A stretch of DNA of 64,000 nucleotides, from positions 263,439 to 327,438 of the forward strand of contig CAVSSK010000011.1 of NCBI GenBank assembly GCA_963730395.1, written 5' to 3'. The DNA is from Bog-473 sp963730395. Its GTDB lineage: Bacteria > Actinomycetota > Acidimicrobiia > Acidimicrobiales > RAAP-2. Below the pieces are notes generated by a model. It was not told the origin of the DNA. It did not search any database and saw only the letters and a list, made by a program, of their open reading frames with translations. Every line of letters starts with the position of its first letter. Positions within the stretch are counted from its first letter, which is position 1. Of the stretch, positions 9,261 to 17,852 are shown piece by piece. Position numbers and translations under genes: made by a program.

Positions 9261-9704
9261 TCAGCCACGCCGCCGCTGCCGACGACGCATCCCCGCAATC
9301 GAGACCGGCGAGAGCGGGCGCCCCAACGGGTCGATGAACAGAGTGCACGCACCCGATGACTGGGGCACGGAACCCTCGAGAAGCTGATACGAGTATCCAA
9401 TCGAGTCAGTTCCAATCTTCGGATCGCTCAGCACCACAACGCAATCCTCCGGTCGGTTCTCTCCGGCGTCGATGTAGGACAGGACGGCATTCGGAGGGTC
9501 CGCGGCAAAGTTGTTGTCGCCTAAGGACCAACCTTCGACGAACTGTTCGTTCGTCATGTGCCCGACGACTCGTTCGGGGCGGTCCGAGAAGTACAAGGTG
9601 GCGGGCGACACGCCCGACAGCGTGAGCACTCCGTCTGAACTCCTCGAACCGCTGGCCACTTGGACGAACATCTCTTCAACGACTTGCGTCTCGGGAGAAG
9701 TCAT
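9261..9704 (-). CDS. conserved hypothetical protein
   Basis: 147 aa without transmembrane segments. The central block LTLSGVSPATLYFSDRPER followed by HMTNEQFVEGWSLG and the C-terminal LFIDPLGRPLSPVSIAG is a pattern I recognise from widespread uncharacterised bacterial proteins; no function is known to me. The ATG at 9704 has AAAGGGG upstream; the open frame extends 16 codons further without a better start. It sits between the DUF1269 and HdeD genes, pointing to the same stress-type transcription unit. Confidence 0.8.
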   Translation of the reverse strand: MTSPETQVVEEMFVQVASGSRSSDGVLTLSGVSPATLYFSDRPERVVGHMTNEQFVEGWSLGDNNFAADPPNAVLSYIDAGENRPEDCVVVLSDPKIGTDSIGYSYQLLEGSVPQSSGACTLFIDPLGRPLSPVSIAGMRRRQRRRG

Positions 9705-9770
9705 GCGAACCCCTTTCGTGAGTTGGTTGTCCCAGGCGTATCGGAATGGCACCGATGCCGACGACAGAGA

Positions 9771-10280
9771 TCAGCTGAGCTCCTTTGCCGTCTCTTGAAC
9801 CGCCTTGTCGATGTCCTTGGGGCTCACGTCGAGCTCCTTGGCCGCATGCTTTTCAGCCTTCAGCCCGGCCTTGTTGATGGCGTCTTCAATGGTGCTTTCG
9901 CCGACGATGACCAGGGCAGCCTGCCCGGCATCGATGATGTCCCCGAACTCCTTCACGTCCGATCGCGACATGCCCTTCCAGAGATGCCCGCCCACGCCGC
10001 CGACCGCCGCCCCGACCGCTGCGCCGGCGATGATCGAGGGCGGGAACAGAATGCCGACGACGGCGCCGACCGCTGCTCCGCCCCAGGCCCCGTGGCGGGT
10101 CGACGTCTCGTCCTTGTTGACGTGGACCTTGCCGTCTGGAGTCTTTGTGACCACCGCAGCGTCGTACGTGCCGACCATCTTCTCGGCGTGGAGGTCCTTC
10201 ACGATGTCGTAGTCGGCTCGCGCCGCCATTTCGCTGGGGTACGTACCGACGTAGACAAACATGCCGTCGGGCTTTGCCAT
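9771..10280 (-). CDS. DUF1269 domain-containing protein
   Basis: 169 aa. The N-terminal half (FVYVGTYPSEMAARADYDIV; HVNKDETSTRHGAWGGAAVG) and the glycine/alanine-rich hydrophobic centre (GAVVGILFPPSIIAGAAVGA) match the DUF1269 family; a short acidic/lysine tail follows. Possibly membrane-associated through the Gly-rich hairpin. A strong Shine-Dalgarno, AAAGGAG, precedes the ATG. It lies 56 bp downstream of the CMD gene. Confidence 0.9.
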   Translation of the reverse strand: MAKPDGMFVYVGTYPSEMAARADYDIVKDLHAEKMVGTYDAAVVTKTPDGKVHVNKDETSTRHGAWGGAAVGAVVGILFPPSIIAGAAVGAAVGGVGGHLWKGMSRSDVKEFGDIIDAGQAALVIVGESTIEDAINKAGLKAEKHAAKELDVSPKDIDKAVQETAKELS

Positions 10281-10336
10281 GATGTATCTCCTTTTCTCAG
10301 TTGATTTCAGAGGGTTTCGATTGGTGAAGGGGTTGG

Positions 10337-10664
10337 TCAGGCGCCGGCTTCTGCTTCGGCCACAGCTTCAGCAACGGCAATTGCGAACCCCAGGGCTTCC
10401 GCAATGTGCTCTGCGGCCGCCATGACCCGAGCCGTCCCGATGATCGGGAGCGACGGCCACCAGGACGTCTTGCACCTGTTCGAGCGTGACTCCGGCCTCG
10501 ACCGATGGTCCAATGTGCGCCAGGTAGGACACGGGGCGGGCATCGACGGCAGCCAGGGCGGCGAGTCGCACCAGGATCAGCTGGTCGGCATCCAGCCCGC
10601 ACCGAGCGATCGATGCCGCAGTCATATCGGCGATGGTGTCCAGGACGGGGGTGTCGTCGGGCAT
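10337..10664 (-). CDS. carboxymuconolactone decarboxylase-like (AhpD fold) protein, frameshifted
   Basis: The N-terminal frame (MPDDTPVLDTIADMTAAS...GLDADQLILVRLAAL, ending DVLVAVAP) and the next frame (IIGTARVMAAAEHIAEALG...) together make one ~108-aa CMD-family protein, joined by removing one base near 10446-10450. Family members are AhpD-like peroxidase or lactone enzymes, but the CxxC of active AhpD is not seen here. AAGGAG precedes the ATG. First gene of the minus-strand stress series; the conserved 42-bp element lies about 90 bp upstream. The break could be a sequencing indel. Confidence 0.8.
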
Positions 10665-10756
10665 GGGAGAACTCCTTGGGTCGTGTCTTTGGGATTTGGC
10701 TATCAACGTGGAGGGTGTGACGGTCGGTCCGTCATATGGAAGGTTCACACTCATGT

Positions 10757-10798
10757 AGGCGAAGTGTCATCACCTGCCAGCCGGATTCACCTAGGGGA
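10757..10798 (-). promoter_or_regulatory. conserved 42-bp element, copy A (upstream of the CMD-DUF1269 series)
   Basis: Read towards the CMD gene the element starts TCCCCTAGGTGAATCCGGC, continues AGGTGATGAC and ends TCGCCT. It matches a plus-strand element at 13534-13575 at 37 of 42 positions with identical spacing. CCTAGG is a palindrome inside it. The two copies point outward from the LuxR regulator gene, each towards a different target gene. I infer an operator or promoter bound by that regulator. Confidence 0.7.
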
Positions 10799-11056
10799 AT
10801 GCCGCCCGCTTCAGGGTTGGTCGAAGTGCGGGACACAGATGGGAGCACGCGGCCCGGCCGCCGACAGCACCGTTGTGTTCGATCGGGTACCGCATCGCCT
10901 ACCGGGGGGCAGCCCGCGGGCTGACGTGCCTGGCCGGCACCATCAAGGGGTCTGACGTCGCCCAGGAGGCCAGGCTCAGAGCGAGCGAAGGAGTGCCGCA
11001 TCAAGCAGGGACTTTGGTCCATGGACCCAGGAAATCTGAACTGGCAAGCTAGCGTC

Positions 11057-13397
11057 ATGTCCACCGCGAGGGAGCCCCTCGGTGGTACGCGGGGGCCGAG
11101 TCGGTCACTCCGTCAGGTACTGCCGGAGACCCGCCACGACACCTCTGAACTGCAGGATTCCGCCGCGGACGACGGGAGGCACGAGCGTGTCGGGCAGCCG
11201 ACCCTGGTGGGCACGAAGCTGCGGCCGCCGCCCGTGCGCGAACAGTCGATCCCGCGCGAGCGCCTTCTGGAACGTCTTCGAAGCGGATCGGACCGCAGGC
11301 TCACTCTCGTCGCCTGCCCGGCGGGCTTCGGGAAGACCAGTCTTCTCTCGGCCTGGTACGAGGCCGAGGCCGCCCGGAGACCCGTTGCGTGGCTGACGCT
11401 GGACGAGGGCGACAACGACCCCGTGGTCCTGTGGTCGCATGCGATCGGGGCGCTACGCCGGGCGAACCCCGACGTCGCCAAGTCGGCGTCAGTGTCCTCG
11501 GTCGTGACACCGGTAATTGATCTGGTTCTGCCTCGTCTGGTCAACGAGCTCGACGGCCAGGACGAGATCACGCTCATTGTGGACGACTTCCACCGCGTTT
11601 CCAGCGAACCGGCCCGCGCCAGTGTGCGGTGGTTCATCGAACATGCGCCACCGGGATTCCATCTTGTGCTCGCCAGCAGGACCGAACCAAACCTGCCGGT
11701 GGCCAGTCTGCGCGCCCACGGCGAGCTCCTCGAGCTACGAGCCGCCGATCTGCGATTCAGCGACGAGGAAGCGGACGCATTCCTGAACGGTCGCCTCGGG
11801 CTCGACCTCACAGCCGAAGACGTCGACAGTTTGGTGAAGAAGACGGAGGGATGGCCGGCGGGGCTCTATCTCGCGGCGCTCTCGCTGCAGCCCACCGCCG
11901 ACCGCCACGCCTTCGTGCGCACATTTGGCGGGTCGAACCGTCACGTTGTGGATTTCCTGGTGACGGAGGTACTCGAGGCGCATGACCCGTCGGCGCAGGC
12001 GCTGATGCTCCGCACTTCGATTCTCGACAGATTGACCGGCCCTCTCTGCGATGCCGTGATGGAGCATGAGGGCTCGGCGGCGATGCTCGATGCGCTGTCA
12101 CGGACCAACCTGTTCCTCGTCCCGCTCGACGACGAAGCCGGGTCGTACCGCTTTCACCCCGTCTTCGCGCAGCTGCTCCGGGTGGAGCTCGAGCGGCGTG
12201 AGCCGGGCCTGGCCCCGGCGCTGCACCGCCGCGCCTACTGCTGGCATCGTGATCACGGGACGACCGACGAGGCGATCCAGCACGCCGTGGCGGCCGAGGC
12301 TTACGCCGAAGCAGTCGAGCTGATCGAAACCGTCTGGATCAGGTACGCCAACACGTGGAGGTACGACACCGTCCTGGCCTGGCTGCGGCAGCTCCCCGAC
12401 GAGGTACTGACGAGCGAGGTGCATCTGCTCCTGATTCAGGCGTGGGTGCTCTCACTCTCTGCGAGGCAGGAGGAGGCGGCGCGGGCCATCGCAGCGATCG
12501 AACGGCTGGGCGATCTGGACGCGGGACCGCTGCGCGACGGCTTCAGCTCCGCTCGGGCGAGCCTGACGATGCTACGGGCCGGCTTCCCTTGGGGAGATGT
12601 CGGCGCCCAGCTGGAACATGCCCGCCTGGCGGTCGAGCTCGAGGGCCCCGGGTCGCCTTGGCGGTCGTTGGCGTGCTGGGCGGTTGGCGTGGGCCTGTAC
12701 TTCGAGGGTGAGCGTGACGAGGCCGACGAGTGGTTCGCGGAAGCGGCGGCGCTGGCGCCCGCGAGCGCCCAGTGGCTGTCTGGCACGTCGTCGCTGGCCT
12801 ATCGATCGCTGATCGCCGGCGAGCGGGGCCGTGCTAGACGAGCAGCGCATCCTGGCCGAGTCGGCGGCCCAATTCGGACGGGAGCACGGCACGGAGGAGG
12901 CCGTCGGCACGGTTCCGCTGGCGGTGGGGGCATCGCTGGCGGCGCGTGGCAGGCCCGAGGAGGCGCTGCCGCTGATCGAGCACGGCGTCGCACTGGCGCG
13001 GATCTTTGGCCAGCCCCTCCAGGTGGCCCATGCGCTGCTCGGCCAGGCGCCGGTGCTTGGGGCCCTGGGCGAGCACAAGGCGGCCACGGCCGCGATAGCC
13101 GATGCGAGATCGGTCCTCGAGCAGTGCCCTGATCCGGGGATCCTGGCCGAGACACTGTCTACCCTCGAGCGGCCAGCGCAGATCCGCCGCGCCCTATCCG
13201 AGGATGGCGAGCTGACGCCGCGGGAGCTCGGGGTGCTCAAGCTCCTGCGCAGCGATTTGTCGGAGCGAGATATCGGTCGTGAACTGTATGTGTCGCACTA
13301 CACGGTCCATAGCCACGTTCGGTCGATCTACCGCAAGCTCGCCGTGCGCTCGCGGGCCGACGCGCTCGAACGTAGCCGCGAACTGGGCATTCTCTAG
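11057..13397 (+). CDS. MalT-like LuxR-family ATPase transcriptional regulator (frameshifted)
   Basis: A large signal-integrating activator (~780 aa): N-terminal STAND-type NTPase with Walker A CPAGFGKTSLLSAWY and Walker B-like LIVDDFHRV, the winged-helix/arm region (DLRFSDEEADAFL; TEGWPAGLYLAALSL), a long TPR-like helical middle, and a C-terminal LuxR HTH (LTPRELGVLKLLRSDLSERD...LYVSHYTVHSHVRSIYRKL). One extra base near 12825-12832 splits it: the upstream frame loses sense after SLIAGERGRA and the next frame continues LDEQRILAESAAQFG. Another start is ATG at 11021. Flanked by the two outward-facing 42-bp elements, so probably the regulator of both neighbouring units. Confidence 0.88.
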
Positions 13398-13533
13398 CGA
13401 GCGTCCAAGGGCGAACGCAACGGACGCCGCCGGTCGGCAGCGCCGCCCACGTCTGTCTTCCATTGTCTGTGAACATTGGTCGGTGTCCGGCCGGGTGTGA
13501 GGTGCCGTGGTCTGGCCTAGCCGGCCAACAGCC

Positions 13534-13575
13534 TCCCCTAGGTGAATCCGGCCGGAAGGTGATGACGGGTCGCCT
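13534..13575 (+). promoter_or_regulatory. conserved 42-bp element, copy B (upstream of the small protein at 13600)
   Basis: Same element as at 10757-10798 but on the plus strand, with five mismatches, ending 24 bp before the ATG at 13600. The sequence after it contains AATGTAAG, a possible -10 region. Position and orientation suggest coordinated control of the small protein, and perhaps the CoA-disulfide reductase unit, with the CMD-DUF1269 series. Confidence 0.7.
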
Positions 13576-13599
13576 GCCGGAATGTAAGGCTGCGTCGAA

Positions 13600-13830
13600 A
13601 TGGACAACAACTGGGCGCAACCCCGCAGCTATCGGCTTGTTCTTCGCGGGGAGCTCGGCGATTCGTTCGGAGTCCTGTTTGACGGCATGCAGTTGCAGCG
13701 GCTCGCGGGCACGACGGTGCTGACCGGCGACGTGACAGATCAGGCGCACCTTCTCGGGCTCATCGAGCGAGCCCAGGAACTTGGCGTCGAGCTCGTGTCC
13801 GTCAATCCAGACCACGGAACGGACGGGTGA
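13600..13830 (+). CDS. small conserved hypothetical protein
   Basis: 76 aa, soluble, with the pattern LRGELGDSFGVLFDGMQLQR, then GTTVLTGDVTDQAHLLGLIE and a C-terminal LGVELVSV. I recognise this as a common short actinobacterial protein family of unknown function, often next to stress regulators; that last point is recollection, not shown here. It begins 24 bp after the second 42-bp element, so its expression is probably tied to the LuxR regulator. Confidence 0.7.
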   Translation: MDNNWAQPRSYRLVLRGELGDSFGVLFDGMQLQRLAGTTVLTGDVTDQAHLLGLIERAQELGVELVSVNPDHGTDG

Positions 13831-13868
13831 AGGCCCGAAACATGCCCGGCCCTGCCCGAGTCGGGAGG

Positions 13869-14113
13869 ATGGACGAGATCCGTGACCTCGCCCTCGCCGG
13901 TCGCACAACCAGAGGTCGCAGTCGATGAGCCAACTCACGAAGGCCTTCTCGGTCAACAAGAAGGGATTCAGCCCGGCCGGGGGCGCCGCCGTTGGCGTGG
14001 TCCTGAAGCCAGAACCAGAGCACGCTGCCGAGAGTGAGCCCGTCGGGGGAACGGGTGATTTTTCGACTCCGATGCGTACTGTCGCCCAACGAGTCGAAGG
14101 GGAGCCGCCATGA
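13869..14113 (+). pseudogene. decayed fragments of a K+ channel N-terminus and a FUSC N-terminus
   Basis: Two overlapping short frames. The first (MDEIRDLALAGRTTRGRSR, stop at 13926) resembles the start of the K+ channel at 16905 (QIRDLALRGRRRL). The second starts at 13925 and reads MSQLTKAFSVNKKGFSPAGG then AAVGVV, resembling the start of the FUSC gene at 15860 (MSQIEKVFAADGEKLNVKGG then AAVAAL), and then loses similarity. I infer relics of duplicated copies of the two genes found intact-length 2-3 kb downstream. Alternatively, chance similarity between short segments. Confidence 0.45.
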
Positions 14114-15841
14114 AGGTTGTGATTGTGGGAGGAGTAGCCGCGGGCGCGTCCACCGGTGCCCGGGTACGACGGCTCGACGACTCGGCCGAGATCGTGATCC
14201 TCGAGCGGGGCCGCTACGTCTCCTTCGCCAATTGCGGCCTTCCGTACCACATCGGCGGTGAGATTCCCGACCGCAACAGCCTGCTGCTCCAGACCCCCGA
14301 GAGCCTGGCCGCCTCGCTGGCGCTCGACGTGCGCACCGGCCACGAGGTGGTCGGCATCGACCCGGCGGCAAAGGAGGTCGAGGTACACGAGGTCGAGGGA
14401 GGGCGGACCTACCGCGAGGCCTACGACAAGCTGGTGCTGTGCCCCGGGGCCGAGCCCATCCGACCACCCATTCCCGGGGCCGACCTCCCTCGAGTCGATG
14501 TCCTGCGCAACATCCCCGACATGGATCGCATCATCGAGGAACTCGATGCCAGTGCGACTCGGGCCGTCGTCATCGGAGGCAGCTACATCGGCCTGGAGAT
14601 GGCCGAGGCCTTCCGCACCCGAGGGCTGGAAACCGCGATCGTCGAGCGGACAGACCGTCTGATGCCGTGGCTGGACCCGGAGATGACCAGGATCCTCGAC
14701 TTCCACGTCACGACCCACGGCGTCGACATCCGTCTCGACAGTTCGGCCAAGGCGATCCGTGAGAAGGGTGCGGAGCTCGTTGTCGAGCTCTCCGACGGCT
14801 CGGAGCTCACCGCTGACGTCGTCGTGCTCGCCGTCGGTGTGCGACCCAACGCCGAGTTGGCGCAGATGGCCGGGGTGGCGACCGGGCCGCTCGGGGGCAT
14901 CGCCGTCGACGCCCAGATGCGGACCTCGGTCCCCGACATCCTCGCTGCCGGCGACGCCGTGGAAACGGCGCACCTGCTGACCGGGGAGCCGGTCCTCTCG
15001 ATGCTGGCCGGCCCGGCCAACCGGGAAGGGCGCATCGCCGCCGAGGCGATCTGCGGTCACGAGAGTGCCTATCGGGGCAGCCAGGGGACGGCCATCGTCA
15101 AGGCGTTCGACATGGCCGCCGGCGGGACGGGCCTGACCGAGGCCCAGCTGCGCGAGCGTGGGATCGAGCACCGCAAGGTGTACACCCACCAGAACGACCA
15201 CGCCGCGTATTACCCGGGCAGCTCGCCCATGTTCATCAAGGTGCTCTTCACCCCGTCGGACGGGAAGCTGCTGGGCGCCCAGGTGCTGGGCTGGGACGGC
15301 GTGGACAAGCGGATCGACGTGTTCGCGATCGCCCTGCGCGCCGGCATGACCGTCTACGACCTCGAGCACGTCGAGCTGTCCTATGCGCCTCCGTACGGAT
15401 CGGCGAAGGATCCCGTCAACATGATCGGGTTCCAGGCCTCGAACCTGCTGCAGAGGCGACATCGACCTCTGGTATGCGGAGGACTACCCGGCGTGCGCCG
15501 AGAGGACGACGATCCTCGACGTGCGCACGGTGGCCGAGTACGAGTACTGGCACATCCCCGAGGCGATCAACATCCCCTACACCGAGCTCCGTGCCCGGCT
15601 CGGCGAGGTGCCGAAGGACCGCCCGGTGTACACCTACTGCCGATCTGGCTTCCGCAGCTACATCGCCTACTGCATCCTCAGGCAACACGACTTCGCCGAC
15701 ACGGCGTTTCTCTCCGGCGGCCTGATCACGTTCCACGGGTATCACCGCACGCCGCTCGAGGTGGGGCAGGGCGGCTTCCCGATCGTCGCCCACGCCGAGG
15801 ATGAGATGGCGACTCGTCCAGGCGCCCTCGAGCACGTCTGA
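14110..15841 (+). CDS. CoA-disulfide reductase with C-terminal rhodanese domain (frameshifted)
   Basis: FAD/NAD(P)H-dependent reductase fused to a rhodanese, ~577 aa. N-terminal FAD motif VVIVGGVAAGASTGARVRRL; redox Cys in SFANCGLPYHIGG (the single-cysteine CoADR type); NAD motif VVIGGSYIGLEMAEAF; FAD loop DILAAGDAVE; dimerisation domain to GFQASNLLQ. An extra base at about 15454 shifts the rhodanese part into the next frame: GDIDLWYAEDYP...TILDVRTVAEYEYWHIPEA, with active-site loop CRSGFRS. It reduces CoA disulfide or persulfide and links to thiol and sulfur redox defence. GGGGAG precedes the ATG. The downstream FUSC gene follows by 18 bp. Confidence 0.9.
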
Positions 15842-15859
15842 TGGCTCGGAGGTTGGGCG

Positions 15860-16901
15860 ATGAGCCAGATAGAGAAGGTGTTCGCGGCCGACGGCGAGAA
15901 ACTGAACGTCAAGGGCGGCGCAGCCGTCGCGGCCCTCCTGTTCCTGCTGTGGTTCGTCATCGTCCAGACGAACGAACAGAAGTACTTCGTCCCCGTCGTC
16001 TTCGCCGTCCTCTTGGTGGCACAGAGCGACCCAGGCGGAAACTATCGGCAAGCGGATGGAGGGAATGTCTCTCTTCGCCCTGCTTGGTGCGCTGGTGACG
16101 GCCTTCGGCTTCTACGTGGGAGACGAAGCCTGGGGCTTCGTGGTCCTTGCGGTCTTCGCCGTGACGCTGGCGTGCGGCTTGGCCGTCAAGCTCGGGGTCC
16201 ACCGATTCGCTGCGGGTCTGCTGCTCAACGTCTGGTTCCTCGTCGTGCTCTCACTGGCCACGCATGACACAGGCCACCTCAAGATCAGCGCATGGGACCA
16301 GGCACTGGCCTGGCTGGTCGGGGCCGCGGCGTGGATCGCCCTCATGTTCGTCGTGTGGGTGGCGAGCAGGGGCAGATGGCGGCCCGCACCGGTCATGGAC
16401 CTCCCGGGGAGCCAATCCCCGGTGCAGTTGACCCGACCGATCGTCCTCTTCGCGTTGATCCGGTCCCTGGCCCTGGCCGCCTCCGCCGCCATCGCCTTCG
16501 GAGGGCACCTGCCCAGCGCCGACTGGATGCCCATCGCCACCATCGTCGCGATGAAGCCGAGCCTCGAGCAATCCAAGCTGTTCGGCGAGCAGCGTCTGGT
16601 GGGTGCGGCCATGGGTGCTGCGGCGGCCATCCCGATCCTGATCCTGGTCGGCAGCAAGCACGCGCTCGAGGTCATCATCATCCTCCTGGCTGGACTCGGA
16701 ATAGCCATCCAGGGTGTGAACTACGCCTACTACGCCGCCGCGATTGCCTGTGCCGCGCTCATCGCTGCCGACCTGCCCCAGCCGACGGACTACGCCGCCG
16801 AGGGGCGGCGGGTCCTCTTCACCATGATTGGCGTCGGCATCGGGGTGCTCGTGATGTTCGTGGCTGACCGGCTCCAGAAGCACTCTGCCAAGACGGCCTG
16901 A
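15860..16901 (+). CDS. FUSC-family (aromatic acid exporter-like) membrane protein, frameshifted
   Basis: ~346 aa polytopic membrane protein. The first frame (MSQIEKVFAADGEKLNVKGG, one or two helices) runs to about 16046; after one extra base the next frame continues GMSLFALLGALVTAFGF to the end with two groups of helices and the loop WMPIATIVAMKPSLEQSKLF, which matches the FUSC fingerprint region. Family members export aromatic acids or other weak acids. GGAGG precedes the ATG. Lies 18 bp after the CoA-disulfide reductase and 3 bp before the K+ channel, so likely one operon. Confidence 0.8.
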
Positions 16902-16904
16902 CGC

Positions 16905-17504
16905 ATGGTTCCAGAACAAGAGGGAACCACCGTGTCCACCACAGAGGCGCCGGCACAACCAGCGCAAATTAGGGACCTCGCTCTCCGAGGTCGCAGACGA
17001 CTCGCCGTCGTCGCAGTTGTGCGCACGGGTCTCACGATCGCCTTGGTCGTGGCCCTCTACTTCGTGCTCCCGTTGGACCACGGCTCCAATGCTCGGGGCG
17101 GTGGCGGAGCTGGCACTCGGGAGTCCTCGTGCTCGTGGCGATCATCGCTTGGCAGGTCCGAAGGATCGTCGGGTCCGACCACCCCATCAGCCGTGCCGTC
17201 GAAGCGCTTGCTCTCAGTGTCCCGCTCTACGTGCTGCTCTTCGCCACCACGTACTTCCTCATGGCTCGCGCCAATCACGAATTCGTTCGGCGGACCGCTC
17301 AGCCGCACCGATGCCATGTACTTCTCCTCCACCGTCTTCACGACCGTCGGCTTCGGTGACATCACCGCAAAGACCGAGGCCGCCCGTCTGGTGGTCACAG
17401 TGCAGATGTGGCTGGATCTGGTGTTCTTGGGCCTGGTGGTGCGCCTCGTGGTGAACGCGGTCAAGTTCAATCAACAGCGGCGAGCTGTCGACACGAGCGA
17501 TTGA
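16905..17504 (+). CDS. two-pore-type K+ channel (Ion_trans_2) with three internal single-base insertions
   Basis: The selectivity filter is plain in YFSSTVFTTVGFGDIT near the C-terminus, followed by a last helix ending VVNAVKFNQQRR. The nominal frame is open throughout, but its middle (about 17094-17288) is Ser/Arg-rich nonsense. Sensible helices appear in the +1 frame (LGAVAELALG) and then the +2 frame (VAIIAWQVRRIVGSDHP; SVPLYVLLFATTYFLMA), after which the original frame resumes. Three +1 insertions add up to three, restoring the frame. A GTG at 16932 is an alternative start. Probably passive K+ conductance in the same operon as FUSC. Confidence 0.8.
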   Translation: MVPEQEGTTVSTTEAPAQPAQIRDLALRGRRRLAVVAVVRTGLTIALVVALYFVLPLDHGSNARGGGGAGTRESSCSWRSSLGRSEGSSGPTTPSAVPSKRLLSVSRSTCCSSPPRTSSWLAPITNSFGGPLSRTDAMYFSSTVFTTVGFGDITAKTEAARLVVTVQMWLDLVFLGLVVRLVVNAVKFNQQRRAVDTSD

Positions 17505-17689
17505 GCTCCCTAACTAAACGCTGGATGCCTTCCCGCCCTGACTGCTGCTGGTCGTTGGGTTACGACTCTGCCACCTATCGACGGGGACAGTCAGATTTCC
17601 TCGTCACAGACGCTGAACGCGTCGCCATCGGCACGACACCCGGTGACCGGGTGAACGGGCTGGCGTACTCGGTCCACAACCTCTGCCTC

Positions 17690-17747
17690 GGCTCGGTGGA
17701 GCTAATCGCACAGGCTCGGTGGAGCTAATCCAAAGGCTCGGTGGAGC
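17690..17747 (+). repeat. triplicated 18-bp repeat in the intergenic region
   Basis: GGCTCGGTGGAGCTAATC occurs at 17690 and 17713, and its first 13 bases recur at 17735, giving periods of 23 and 22 bp. The surrounding 350-bp stretch (17505-17852) holds no supported gene. It may be a regulatory direct repeat ahead of the ferric-reductase-like gene or a slippage product. Confidence 0.6.
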
Positions 17748-17852
17748 CTTATAGAAGTCCGTGACCTTCCGCGCTTACGGCCGACGGCAAGAGGTTCGAA
17801 TGACTACCATGTCCCGGCTGTCTGAACGGGGCCGTCGTGGAGGAGATCACGT

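Noticed and set aside
13237..15462. A 741-codon minus-strand frame over the CoA-disulfide reductase
   Set aside because: Low-complexity translation lying antisense to a gene with textbook FAD/NAD motifs.
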